Shown: positions 29,644 through 37,718 of the stretch, piece by piece | Numbering within the stretch: position 1 is the first letter of the stretch | Layout: each line of letters begins with the position of its first letter | Assembly: GCA_022340185.1 (NCBI GenBank) | Contig: JAJDOK010000072.1 | Span: 1-40,062, forward strand | DNA length: 40,062 nt | Reading direction: 5' to 3' | DNA from: Salaquimonas sp. | Lineage (GTDB): Bacteria > Pseudomonadota > Alphaproteobacteria > Rhizobiales > Rhizobiaceae | The notes under the pieces: model-generated | Databases searched by the model: none | The model's input: only the letters and a program-made list of their open reading frames with translations | What the model was told of the DNA's origin: nothing | Made by a program: the position numbers and the translations under genes

Positions 29644-30804
29644 TTGAGCCAGTCGTTCAGCCGGGTTCCCTCCAAACTTGGTGCTCCCTCGGAGCTTTCC
29701 CCATCCGCTGCAGGCCGTGTCGACTGGGTCGACTACGCCAAGGGCTTCTGCATCATCTTCGTTGTCATGATGCATTCGACTCTCGGCGTCGAAAAGGCAT
29801 TCGGCGATACCGGCTGGATGCATGTCTTCGTTCAATTCGCCAAGCCCTTCCGCATGCCGGATTTCTTCATGATTTCGGGCCTGTTCCTCGGTCTTGTGAT
29901 CACGCGGCCATGGCGTCGCTACATCGACCGCCGTGTCATCCACTTCTTCTATTTCTATGCGCTGTGGGTCACCATCCAGTTCGCTTTCAAGGCGCCTGGC
30001 TGGGTCGCCGATGGCTCCATGAGCCCGATCGGCGCTGTCGGCGAATGGCTTTTCACCTTCATCCAGCCCTTCGGCACGTTGTGGTTCATCTATCTGCTGC
30101 CGGTCTTCGCAATCGTCACCCGCCTGACAAGGCAGGTCTACTGGCCGATCCTGCTCGGCGTGGCGGCACTTCTGGAAATCCTTCCGATCCACACCGGCTC
30201 GATGATCATCGACGAATTCGCCGCGCGTTACGTCTATTTCCTGTCCGGCTATCTGTTCGCCACGCGCATCTTCGCCTTCGCCGCCTGGGCCAAGGCGCAT
30301 CGTCCGCGGGCGCTTGCCCTGCTGGCGGCCTGGATCGCGGTCAACGGCTTCCTGACTTTCACCCCGGCACCTGCCTATTGGCTTGCCGCGACGGGTGCGC
30401 CGGAAGGCGTGGAGTTCATCTCCGACCTGCCCATCGTCTCGCTGGTGCTGGGTGCGGCCGGCGCCGTCGGGGTCATTTTGACGACAACCTTGCTGTCGAC
30501 AGTCTCCTGGACCGGTTTCCTTGCCTATCTCGGCCGCAACTCGATCGTCGTCTATCTCGCCTTCTTCCTGCCGATGGCGATCACGCGCACCGTGCTGATC
30601 CGCTTTAACGACATGTTGGGCCTGGATATCGGCACGATTTCGCTGCTGGTCACGATTGTTGGCGTCATTGGCCCGGTGGTCCTGCATTTCTTCGTGCAAT
30701 TTACCGGTTACGGCCGCTTCCTGTTCGAACGCCCGGCCTGGGCGCGTCTGAGCGACGAACCGGCCCCACGCCAGCCGTCCACCAGCCTCAGCCCCGCCGA
30801 ATAA
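29644..30804 (+). CDS. Acyltransferase-3 family membrane protein
   Basis: An integral membrane protein of about 386 residues with around ten hydrophobic segments. It opens with RVDWVDYAKGFCIIFVVMMH, the family signature with the presumed catalytic His in TM1, then PFRMPDFFMISGLFLG, TLWFIYLLPVF, YVYFLSGYLFA and GRNSIVVYLAFFLP. The family moves acyl groups (acetyl, succinyl and others) onto surface sugars and glycans such as O-antigen, exopolysaccharide or periplasmic glucans; the donor and acceptor here are unknown. The TTG at 29644 is chosen because AAAGG lies seven bases upstream; a TTG at 29629 is also in frame. It is transcribed away from the PBP gene. The intergenic mosaic repeats begin 16 bp after its stop. 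Confidence 0.87.
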   Translation: MSQSFSRVPSKLGAPSELSPSAAGRVDWVDYAKGFCIIFVVMMHSTLGVEKAFGDTGWMHVFVQFAKPFRMPDFFMISGLFLGLVITRPWRRYIDRRVIHFFYFYALWVTIQFAFKAPGWVADGSMSPIGAVGEWLFTFIQPFGTLWFIYLLPVFAIVTRLTRQVYWPILLGVAALLEILPIHTGSMIIDEFAARYVYFLSGYLFATRIFAFAAWAKAHRPRALALLAAWIAVNGFLTFTPAPAYWLAATGAPEGVEFISDLPIVSLVLGAAGAVGVILTTTLLSTVSWTGFLAYLGRNSIVVYLAFFLPMAITRTVLIRFNDMLGLDIGTISLLVTIVGVIGPVVLHFFVQFTGYGRFLFERPAWARLSDEPAPRQPSTSLSPAE

Positions 30805-30860
30805 GACAGCCGCTGCCTATCAAGGAAACTCCTCCCTGCGTGGCAGGGCAAGCTTGCTCG

Positions 30861-30900
30861 CAAGAGGCGAGGAGGGGCTTCAGCCCTGACCGGGAATAAA
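30861..30900 (+). repeat. Module B copy 1
   Basis: CAAGAGGCGAGG, then a small hairpin (GGGC-TTCA-GCCC, extended by a G:T pair), then GACCGGGAA. Flanks are identical to copies 2 and 3; the stem sequence differs. Confidence 0.75.
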
Positions 30901-30905
30901 TCAAG

Positions 30906-30947
30906 CAAGAGGCGAGGGGCGCCGCAGGCGCGACCGGGAAGTAAAAA
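30906..30947 (+). repeat. Module B copy 2
   Basis: CAAGAGGCGAGG, then the hairpin GCGCC-GCA-GGCGC, then GACCGGGAA. It follows copy 1 by five bases. Confidence 0.75.
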
Positions 30948-30992
30948 CGTGAACGCTCGATTGCGCGGGGCGTAAGCGAAGCTCCCGGCCTC

Positions 30993-31027
30993 TCAAGGAA
31001 CCTTCATCCCTGCGTGGCAGGGCAAGC
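30993..31027 (+). repeat. Module A copy 2
   Basis: It starts TCAAGGAA and ends CCCTGCGTGGCAGGGCAAGC, as in copy 1 at 30820-30853. The last part recurs at 37769-37789 with one base missing. CCCT and AGGG can pair around GCGTGGC. Confidence 0.75.
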
Positions 31028-31086
31028 CGGCCGGCAGGCCAGTGTCAGCCCGTGAACGCTCGACCATACTGAGCTTGGTCGAAAGC

Positions 31087-32469
31087 TTACCCCAACGCTT
31101 CCAGGATACGCGTCCAGCTCCTGATTCCCTTGTGGAAGCTGGCGAGGTCGTATTTCTCGTTCGGTGAATGGATGTTGTCATCGGCATGCGCGAAGCCGAT
31201 CAGCAGCGAATTCATGCCCAGTTCCGACTGGAAGTCGCCGACAATCGGGATCGAGCCGCCCATGGCGATAAGTGCGGTGTCCTTGCCCCATTCGTCCTTC
31301 AGCGCCGCCGTAGCCTTTTTCAGTTCCGGCATGTCGACGTCGAGCGTGATCGCCGCGCTACCGCCATGAGTATGGAATTCCGCCTTGCAGTCGCCCGGCA
31401 GTCTTGCGCGCACGAATTCCCTGAAGGATTCGCGGATCATGTCCGGATTCTGTTCGCCAACCAGGCGGAACGAGACCTTGGCGCCGGCCTTGGCGGGAAT
31501 GACGGTCTTGAAGCCTTCACCGGCATAGCCGCCCCAGATACCGTTGATCTCGGCTGTCGGCCGCGACCAGGTCTGCTCAAGCACCGTGCGTCCCTTTTCG
31601 CCGGCTGGAACCGAAAGTCCGACCTCGCCCAGAAACACGCTTTCGGAGAAACCGAGTCCTTTCCACATTTCCTTGATCTCGTCGGGGACTTCCGGCACGC
31701 CGTCGTAAAACCCGGGCAGGGTGACCATGCCGTCATGATCGTGCAATTCGCCCAGCATGCGCGTGAGCACATGGATCGGGTTGGCCGCCGCCGAACCGTA
31801 CATGCCCGAATGCAAATCGCGGCTCGCCGCATTGATGATGACCTCCTCGCCGACCAGACCGCGCAGCGACGTCGAGATCGCCGGCGTCGAGCGGTCCCAC
31901 ATGCCCGTGTCGCAGACCAGCGCGATGTCGGCCTTCAGTTCCTCGGCATATTCCTCCAGGAAAGGGCCGAGCGAATGCGAACCCGATTCCTCTTCGCCCT
32001 CGAACAAGATGGTGACTGCGATCGGCAGGCTCGCTGTTTCCGCCTTCCAGGCCCGGCAGGCCTCGACGAAGGTCATGAGCTGGCCCTTGTCGTCGGAGGT
32101 GCCGCGACCGGTGAGATGCTTCGTGCCGTCAGGGGTTGTCACGACCTGCGGCTCGAAGGGCGGACATTCCCACAATTCGATCGGATCGACCGGCTGAACG
32201 TCGTAATGGCCGTAGAACAGGACATGCGGCGCGCCATCTGGCCCGTCGTGATGGGCAAGCACCATCGGATGCCCCTTGGTTGCCACAACCTGCGCCTCGA
32301 AGCCGATTTCGATGAGGTCCTTGGCCAGCCATTCGGCCGCAGCCGCACAATCGCCGGCATGCGCCGGGTCGGTCGAGATGCTCTCGATGCGCACCAGTTC
32401 GAACAGCCGCGCCACCGCACCTTCGAGATTGTCGTCGACGCGTTCGAGTATGCTGGAAAGATTCGACAT
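31087..32469 (-). CDS. M20-family dipeptidase / metallopeptidase
   Basis: A 460-residue zinc-dependent exopeptidase of the M20 (M20/M25/M40) family. Metal and catalytic motifs are visible in order: FYGHYDVQPVD (His88 ligand, Asp90), TGRGTSDDKGQ (bridging Asp126), FEGEEESGS (catalytic Glu159, ligand Glu160), LVCDTGMWD (Asp ligand) and FAHADDNIHSPNEKYD (final His ligand). The dimerisation lid domain begins near RDLHSGMYGSAAANP. The family includes carnosinase-like dipeptidases, and this layout fits a dipeptidase better than an acetylornithine deacetylase; the substrate is unknown. AGGGAG precedes the ATG by seven bases. It is isolated: mosaic repeats lie downstream and a candidate RNA gene with its own terminator lies upstream. 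Confidence 0.93.
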   Translation of the reverse strand: MSNLSSILERVDDNLEGAVARLFELVRIESISTDPAHAGDCAAAAEWLAKDLIEIGFEAQVVATKGHPMVLAHHDGPDGAPHVLFYGHYDVQPVDPIELWECPPFEPQVVTTPDGTKHLTGRGTSDDKGQLMTFVEACRAWKAETASLPIAVTILFEGEEESGSHSLGPFLEEYAEELKADIALVCDTGMWDRSTPAISTSLRGLVGEEVIINAASRDLHSGMYGSAAANPIHVLTRMLGELHDHDGMVTLPGFYDGVPEVPDEIKEMWKGLGFSESVFLGEVGLSVPAGEKGRTVLEQTWSRPTAEINGIWGGYAGEGFKTVIPAKAGAKVSFRLVGEQNPDMIRESFREFVRARLPGDCKAEFHTHGGSAAITLDVDMPELKKATAALKDEWGKDTALIAMGGSIPIVGDFQSELGMNSLLIGFAHADDNIHSPNEKYDLASFHKGIRSWTRILEALG

Positions 32470-32542
32470 GAAGGGCTCCCTGTTTCCCTTTCATTTGACC
32501 CGTTACCGGATGCCGTTTCAATCGCCGACTTGGCGGTTTTGG

Positions 32543-32574
32543 AAAAAAGAAAAGGCCGCTTGTGACAAGCGGCC
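32543..32574 (-). terminator. Strong minus-strand terminator ahead of the M20 peptidase gene
   Basis: GGCCGCTTG / CAAGCGGCC forms a 9-bp stem with loop TGA. On the minus strand it is followed by TTTTCTTTTTT. No protein gene ends here, so the transcript it stops is probably the candidate RNA at 32543-32760. Confidence 0.85.
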
Positions 32575-32760
32575 GAGATGGGGTCAGGCCAATTGGCCAT
32601 TGAGGTTGACCGGACTGCCGTGACCTGTCGGCGGGTAGGGGGGAATGGTCACGGCAGTCCGTATCATGTGCCGCTGCGGTACTGTTGGGCTCTGATCCGC
32701 TGCGGCTCCGGTCTAGCGGGGGACAGGCTGACCGGAAGGACCGAATGTGTCGGCCACACG
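32543..32760 (-). ncRNA. Candidate structured small RNA
   Basis: The 530-bp gap 32470-33002 has no protein-like frame but several nested inverted repeats, read here in plus coordinates. These are TGTG / CACA near 32746; CCGGTC (32708-32713) / GACCGG (32730-32735); GCCGCTGCGG (32670-32679) / CCGCTGCGGC (32697-32706) with one mismatch; a perfect 15-bp stem CGGACTGCCGTGACC (32611-32625) / GGTCACGGCAGTCCG (32647-32661) with a 21-base loop; and GGCCAATTGGCC (32588-32599). A strong minus-strand terminator follows. On that strand the 15-bp hairpin's loop is C-rich (CCCCCCTACCC), like loops of rhizobial small RNAs that bind Shine-Dalgarno regions. It does not match tmRNA, SRP RNA or RNase P cores that I know. 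The 5' end is a guess. Confidence 0.55.
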
Positions 32761-33002
32761 AGCTATTTGGGGCGGCGAATATGGCGTTTCAATTGCATTT
32801 CGGCTTCAAACACTCGTGAACGGGATTAAATTTTTGTAATCGTCCGCCAATATCTTTGAATCTTCGGGCTCGAAACGAACAAAACCGCCGTCAACAGCCG
32901 ATTTCATGCGATTTCGGATATATTTGACCTGGAGCATGGCACACGGGGCCGATGATTGCCCATGATCGGCTTGATGAATGCGGTCAATAGGGAGACACGC
33001 GG

Positions 33003-33617
33003 ATGGAAAAGACCGATTTCAGGAAGGCGCTGAAACATCTCTATCAGCCGTCGGCCAGGGCATTTTCGATCGTGGAAGTGCCGAAGATGCAATTCGCCAA
33101 GATCGACGGCACGGGTAACCCCAACACTTCCGCTGACTATGCCCACGCCGTGCAATGGCTCTATTCTGTGAGCTACCCGCTCAAATTCATGTCGAAGAAG
33201 GAGCTTCAGAAGGATTATGGCGTTCCGCCGCTGGAGGGTCTGTGGTGGGCCGATGACATGACGAGTTTCACGTCCGGCGACAAGGACAGCTGGAAATGGA
33301 CCATGATGATCATGCAGCCAGACTGGATCAGCGGGCAGATGTTCGCCGCCGCGGTCGACAAGGCGCGTGCCAAGATGGGCGAGCCGCCGGCCAGCCTGCG
33401 GCTGGAAACCTATCACGAGGGCTTGTCGGTGCAGATCATGTTCATCGGACCTTATGCCGAGGAAGGGCCGGTGATCGCCCAGCTCCACAACGAGTTCCTG
33501 CCGGCCGAGGAATTGACCGAAAACGGCCATCATCATGAGATCTATCTGGGCGACCCGCGCAAGACCGCGCCGGAAAAACTGAAGACGGTGATCCGCCAGC
33601 CCGTCCGGCGTACATGA
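33003..33617 (+). CDS. GyrI-like small-molecule-binding domain protein
   Basis: A 204-residue soluble protein of the GyrI-like (SOUL/AraC effector-binding type) family. Features are VEVPKMQFAKIDGTGNPN near the N-terminus, a conserved aromatic core LEGLWWADDM and WKWTMMIMQPDWI, LRLETYHEGLSVQIMFIGPY, and the ending NGHHHEIYLGDPRKTAPEKL, which I recall in stand-alone members of this family. Such domains bind hydrophobic or cationic ligands, and some hydrolyse or sequester toxic compounds; this one's ligand is unknown. There is no DNA-binding domain, so it is not itself a transcription factor. GGGAG lies upstream of the ATG. An OsmC-family gene follows 19 bp later, so the two are probably co-transcribed, which suggests a stress-defence pair (inference). 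Confidence 0.82.
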   Translation: MEKTDFRKALKHLYQPSARAFSIVEVPKMQFAKIDGTGNPNTSADYAHAVQWLYSVSYPLKFMSKKELQKDYGVPPLEGLWWADDMTSFTSGDKDSWKWTMMIMQPDWISGQMFAAAVDKARAKMGEPPASLRLETYHEGLSVQIMFIGPYAEEGPVIAQLHNEFLPAEELTENGHHHEIYLGDPRKTAPEKLKTVIRQPVRRT

Positions 33618-33636
33618 TGGTTCCGGAGAAAAAAGC

Positions 33637-34128
33637 ATGAGCGCCACGCATACCCATCATTACGCGGCCACCATCCGCTGGGCGGGAAACCGCGGCACCG
33701 GCACCAGCGGCTACCGCGATTACGACCGCGACTGGGACTGGCTCGCCGAGGGGATGGAGGTCGTCCACGGTTCCGCCGACCCGGCCTTTCGCGGCGATGG
33801 CGCTAGGCACAATCCCGAGGACATGCTGGTTGCGGCTTTATCGTCCTGCCACCTACTCTGGTACCTGCATTTTTGCGCCGATGCCGGCATTGTGGTCACG
33901 GCCTATGAGGACAATGCGACGGGCGAGATGGCCACGCAGCGCGGCGGCGCCGGCGAATTCGCTTCGGTGACGCTCAGGCCCCGTGTCACCATTGCGCCGG
34001 ATGACGAAGGGGCCGGCAACACTGAAAAGGCGCTCGCCCTGCATGAAAAGGCGCATGAATTCTGCTTCATCGCCCGCTCGGTGAATTTCCCGGTCGGTTG
34101 CGAAGCTGAAATCACAGTCGGCGCCTGA
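33637..34128 (+). CDS. OsmC family peroxiredoxin-like protein
   Basis: A 163-residue OsmC/Ohr-fold protein. The two family cysteines are present: Cys71 in AALSSCHLLWYLHF and Cys143 in AHEFCFIARSVNFPV, in the arrangement used by OsmC-type hydroperoxide reductases. The N-terminal part HHYAATIRWAGNRGTGTSGY is typical of the OsmC subgroup rather than Ohr. Members reduce organic hydroperoxides with dithiol donors. GGAG lies eight bases before the ATG. It directly follows the GyrI-like gene in the same direction and precedes polA by 125 bp, a gap that holds a small hairpin GGGCAT / ATGCCC (34211-34227). Confidence 0.9.
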   Translation: MSATHTHHYAATIRWAGNRGTGTSGYRDYDRDWDWLAEGMEVVHGSADPAFRGDGARHNPEDMLVAALSSCHLLWYLHFCADAGIVVTAYEDNATGEMATQRGGAGEFASVTLRPRVTIAPDDEGAGNTEKALALHEKAHEFCFIARSVNFPVGCEAEITVGA

Positions 34129-34253
34129 AATCCGAGCGATTGCTGTCAGCAACCGTCCGCACAAGGTCCGCCTAGCCTTGCTTTTGACCGCCTTGTCTTT
34201 ACCTTGGCGCCGGGCATTCTTGATGCCCCTGCAACGCTCTTTAAGGGAATGAA

Positions 34254-37196
34254 ATGAAGGCAGGCGACCACCTCTTTCTCGTCGATGGCTCGTCCTACAT
34301 CTTCAGGGCCTATCACGCCCTGCCGCCGCTGACGCGAAAATCCGACGGCCTGCCGGTCGGCGCCGTCGCCGGCTTCTGCAACATGCTGTGGAAGCTGCTG
34401 CAGGAAGCCCGTGACACGGAAGTGGGTGTCGTGCCCACACACTTTGCCGTCATCTTCGACCATTCGGCCAAGACCTTCCGCAAGGAGCTCTATCCCGAAT
34501 ACAAGGCCAATCGCGAGGAGCCGCCGGAGGATCTGCGTCCGCAATTCGGCCTGATCCGCCAGGCAACGCGCGCCTTCGGCCTGCCCTGCATCGAGACGGA
34601 AGGTTACGAAGCCGACGACATTATCGCCACTTACGCCAGAAAGGCGCGCGAGGTCGGCGGCGATGTAACCATTATCTCTTCCGACAAGGATCTGATGCAG
34701 CTCGTCGGCGACAAGGTCATCCTCTACGACCAGATGAAGGACAGGCGTATCGGCATTCCCGAGGTGATCGAGAAATGGGGCGTGCCGCCCGAACAGATGA
34801 TCGCGCTGCAGACGCTCACCGGCGATTCGACCGACAATATTCCGGGCGTCCCCGGCATCGGCCCGAAGACCGCGGCGCAATTGCTCGACGAATATGGCGA
34901 CCTCGAGAAGCTGTTTGCCAACCTCGACCAGATCAAGCAGCCCAAGCGCCGCGAGAATCTCGAAGCCTTCGCCGACAAGGCCGATCTGACCCGCACCCTC
35001 GTCACGCTGAAGGACGACGTGCCGCTCGGCGATGGTCTCGACGATCTGGTGCTCGACCACACCGATGGCGCGCAGCTTGTCGCTTTCCTGAAAGCCATGG
35101 AGTTCAACACGCTGACCCGCCGCGTCGCCGAGGCGACGGGCGTCGAGGCCGCCGAGATCGAACCGTCGCAAGTCGAGTTGGGCGCCGACATGCGCGGCCC
35201 CGATCTCGATTCTTCCGAAGAGACGAAAGCCCGGCCGGACAAAACCAGTGCAGCGAAGGCCGAAACCCGCAACGCATCCGCTGAAGCCGGCGCGATGACG
35301 CCGGCTGCGCTGGCCGAAGCGCGCCGGGCCGAAGCCGCGACGGCGAAATTCGACCGTTCCGCTTACGAATGCGTGCGCGACGAAGCCCGGCTCAAGGCAT
35401 GGGTCGAGATGATCGTCGAGGCCGGCCTTGTCGCCGTCGACACCGAGACGACCTCGCTCGACCCGATGCAGGCCGAACTGTGCGGCGTCTCGTTATCGAC
35501 CGAACCGGGGATCGCCTGTTACGTGCCCGTTGGCCACAAATCCGGCACCGGCGATCTGCTCGGCGGTGGTCTGGTCGAGGACCAGATTTCCGAGGCCAAG
35601 GCGCTCGAAATCCTCAAACCCGTGCTGGAAGACCCTTCCATCCTGAAGATCGGCCAGAACTTCAAATATGACTGGCTGGTCTTCGCCCAGCACGGCGTCG
35701 AGGCGACGGCAATAGACGACACCATGCTGATCTCCTACGTGCTCGATGCCGGCAGGGGCGGCCACGGCATGGACGAGCTGGCGGACCGCTGGCTGGGCCA
35801 TGCCTGCCTTTCCTACAAGGAACTGACCGGCAGCGGAAAATCGGCGATCCTGTTCGATCAGGTTCCGCTCGACAAGGCGACCGAATATGCCGCCGAGGAC
35901 GCCGACGTCACGCTCAGGCTGTGGCGCGTGCTCAAGCCCCGACTCGTCGCCGAGCGGCTTGTGCCGGTCTATGAGCGCCTTGAACGCGGCATGGTCGATG
36001 TCGTCGCCCGCATGGAGAGCCGCGGCATTTCCGTCGACCGCCAGATATTGTCGCGCCTGTCGGGTGAACTTGCGCAGGCCGCCGCTGCCGTTGAGGACGA
36101 GATCTACCAACTCGCCGGCGAGCGCTTCAACATCGCCTCTCCCAAGCAGTTGGGCGAAATCCTGTTCGGCAAGATGAACCTGCCCGGCGGGCGCAAGACC
36201 AAGACCGGGCAATATTCGACCTCGGTGCAGGTGCTCGAGGACCTTGCGGCCGAGGGTCATGAATTGCCAAGGAAGATCGTCGGCTGGCGCCAGCTCACCA
36301 AGCTCAAATCGACCTACACCGACGCGCTGCCGGGCTACATCAATCCCGTCACCAAGCGCGTCCACACCTCCTACGCGCTCGCTTCCACCTCGACCGGCCG
36401 GCTGTCGTCGTCGGAACCCAATCTGCAGAACATCCCGGTCAGGACGGAGGAAGGCCGCAAGATCAGGACAGCCTTCGTCGCCGAGAAGGGCAACAAGCTT
36501 CTTTCCGCCGACTATTCGCAGATCGAACTGCGCGTGCTCGCCCACATGGCCGAGATACCGCAACTCGTCCAGGCCTTCGAGGACGGCCTCGATATCCACG
36601 CCATGACGGCGTCGGAAATGTTCGGCGTGCCGGTCGAGGGCATGGACCCGATGGTGCGCCGCCGCGCCAAGGCGATCAATTTCGGCATCATCTATGGCAT
36701 CTCCGCCTTCGGCCTCGCCAACCAGTTGTCGATCCCGCGCTCCGAGGCCAAAGATTATATCGACCGCTATTTCGAGCGCTTTCCCGGCATTCGCGACTAT
36801 ATGGAGGCGACCAAGCGCGCCTGCCGCGACAAAGGCTATGTCGAGACCGTATTCGGCCGGCGCGCGCATTATCCCGAGATCGCCTCGTCCAACCCGCAAA
36901 TGCGCGCCTTCAATGAGCGCGCCGCCATCAACGCGCCGATCCAGGGTTCGGCCGCCGACATCATCCGCCGCGCCATGATGCGCATGGATGCCGCGCTCGC
37001 CGAAGCGAAGCTCACCGCGCGCATGCTGCTGCAGGTCCATGACGAACTGATCTTCGAGGTTGCCGCCGACGAAGTCGAAAAGACCATGCCTGTCATCGTC
37101 AAGGTGATGGAGGAGGCGACCCTGCCGGCCATCCGGTTGCGGGTGCCGCTCAAGGTCGACGCCCGCGCCGCCGACAATTGGGACGAGGCGCATTGA
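34254..37196 (+). CDS. polA: DNA polymerase I
   Basis: PolA fills repair gaps and removes Okazaki primers. The 980-residue protein has three domains. The 5'-3' exonuclease/FEN domain (about 1-295) begins LFLVDGSSYIFRAYHALPPL and includes GYEADDIIATYA and PGVPGIGPKTAAQLL. A linker rich in Ala, Glu and Lys follows (about 315-365). The proofreading domain has all three exo motifs: DTE (Asp396, Glu398), N469-Asp473 in NFKYD, and Y545-Asp549 in YAAED. The polymerase has motif A SADYSQIELR (Asp753), motif B RRRAKAINFGIIYG (about 801-814) and motif C VHDELIFEV (about 927-935). The RNA-primer and repair roles are therefore all expected to be intact. AAGGGAA precedes the ATG. Confidence 0.97.
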   Translation: MKAGDHLFLVDGSSYIFRAYHALPPLTRKSDGLPVGAVAGFCNMLWKLLQEARDTEVGVVPTHFAVIFDHSAKTFRKELYPEYKANREEPPEDLRPQFGLIRQATRAFGLPCIETEGYEADDIIATYARKAREVGGDVTIISSDKDLMQLVGDKVILYDQMKDRRIGIPEVIEKWGVPPEQMIALQTLTGDSTDNIPGVPGIGPKTAAQLLDEYGDLEKLFANLDQIKQPKRRENLEAFADKADLTRTLVTLKDDVPLGDGLDDLVLDHTDGAQLVAFLKAMEFNTLTRRVAEATGVEAAEIEPSQVELGADMRGPDLDSSEETKARPDKTSAAKAETRNASAEAGAMTPAALAEARRAEAATAKFDRSAYECVRDEARLKAWVEMIVEAGLVAVDTETTSLDPMQAELCGVSLSTEPGIACYVPVGHKSGTGDLLGGGLVEDQISEAKALEILKPVLEDPSILKIGQNFKYDWLVFAQHGVEATAIDDTMLISYVLDAGRGGHGMDELADRWLGHACLSYKELTGSGKSAILFDQVPLDKATEYAAEDADVTLRLWRVLKPRLVAERLVPVYERLERGMVDVVARMESRGISVDRQILSRLSGELAQAAAAVEDEIYQLAGERFNIASPKQLGEILFGKMNLPGGRKTKTGQYSTSVQVLEDLAAEGHELPRKIVGWRQLTKLKSTYTDALPGYINPVTKRVHTSYALASTSTGRLSSSEPNLQNIPVRTEEGRKIRTAFVAEKGNKLLSADYSQIELRVLAHMAEIPQLVQAFEDGLDIHAMTASEMFGVPVEGMDPMVRRRAKAINFGIIYGISAFGLANQLSIPRSEAKDYIDRYFERFPGIRDYMEATKRACRDKGYVETVFGRRAHYPEIASSNPQMRAFNERAAINAPIQGSAADIIRRAMMRMDAALAEAKLTARMLLQVHDELIFEVAADEVEKTMPVIVKVMEEATLPAIRLRVPLKVDARAADNWDEAH

Positions 37197-37307
37197 TATT
37201 GGCACAGCTCGCGCAATTGCGATTTTTCGCGGCTTTCAAAGCCGGTCGGCGTGTGGCAGTCTGTTTGCCGTCGATGGGGTGGCGGTCAATGCGAGGAAAG
37301 AGTTCCG

Positions 37308-37718
37308 ATGAGCATACAACGGCCAATTGCTGGCATTGAAGCCAATCCGGCGCCGGGCTTTCAAAGTCATCCCGAGCACACGATCACCGTGTCGCCCTTC
37401 AATGGTGAAGTGACGGTCGAGTTCGACGGCAAGCGCATCGCGCAGTCGACGAAGGCAGTGGAACTGTATGAGGCAAACCACGCGCCGGCCATCTATCTGC
37501 CGATGGGCGATGTCGACCAGGCGCTGCTGCGTCATTCGTCCCACACCACCCATTGCCCGTTCAAGGGCGATGCGAGCTATTGGGATATCGTCATCGGCGA
37601 TCACGAGATCGACAATGCGGTCTGGGCCTATGAAACGCCCTATGACGAGATGCTGGAACTGGCAGGCCTCGTCGCCTTCTATCCCAACAAGGTGAAGATC
37701 ACCGCCTCGCCGGCCTGA
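37308..37718 (+). CDS. DUF427 domain protein
   Basis: A 136-residue soluble protein of the DUF427 family: VEFDGKRIAQSTKAVELYEANHAPAIYLP is the core beta-rich motif, followed by THCPFKGDASYWDI and VWAYETPYDEMLELAGLVAFYPNKV, both characteristic. No enzymatic function is established for the family, so none is assigned. ATG 37308 is chosen because GAGGAAAG lies just upstream and the product begins MSIQRPIAGIEANPAPGF; the frame extends 19 codons upstream without support. It lies 111 bp after polA in the same direction and is followed by the second mosaic repeat block. Confidence 0.88.
   Translation: MSIQRPIAGIEANPAPGFQSHPEHTITVSPFNGEVTVEFDGKRIAQSTKAVELYEANHAPAIYLPMGDVDQALLRHSSHTTHCPFKGDASYWDIVIGDHEIDNAVWAYETPYDEMLELAGLVAFYPNKVKITASPA

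Larger units (their letters stand above)
30820..31081. repeat. Mosaic intergenic repeat block 1
   Basis: This gap between the acyltransferase and peptidase genes is built from short modules that recur here and at 37769-37967. The order is module A (30820-30853), B (30861-30900), B (30906-30947), C CGTGAACGCTCGA (30948-30960), D GGCGTAAGCGAA (30969-30980), A (30993-31027), C (31051-31063) and a closing hairpin CGACCA / TGGTCG (31061-31081). No gene is seen. Shared modules in a different order in the two gaps indicate a dispersed mosaic repeat family. Confidence 0.75.

Noticed and set aside
30820-31081. CRISPR array
   Set aside because: Repeats are few, irregularly spaced and differ in their centres; there are no unique spacers of constant length and no cas genes.
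32581-32760. SRP (4.5S) RNA, because of a GACCGGAAGGA segment
   Set aside because: The conserved asymmetric internal loop and AGCAGCC partner strand are missing, and the terminator points to the other strand.
32904-33647. 247-residue minus-strand open frame over the GyrI-like gene
   Set aside because: It has no ribosome binding site or motifs, and the plus-strand gene has both.
37197-37307. Terminator after polA
   Set aside because: CGCAATTGCG before a T5 run is a palindrome with no loop, and the GGCTTT/AAAGCC hairpin has no T-run; neither is convincing.
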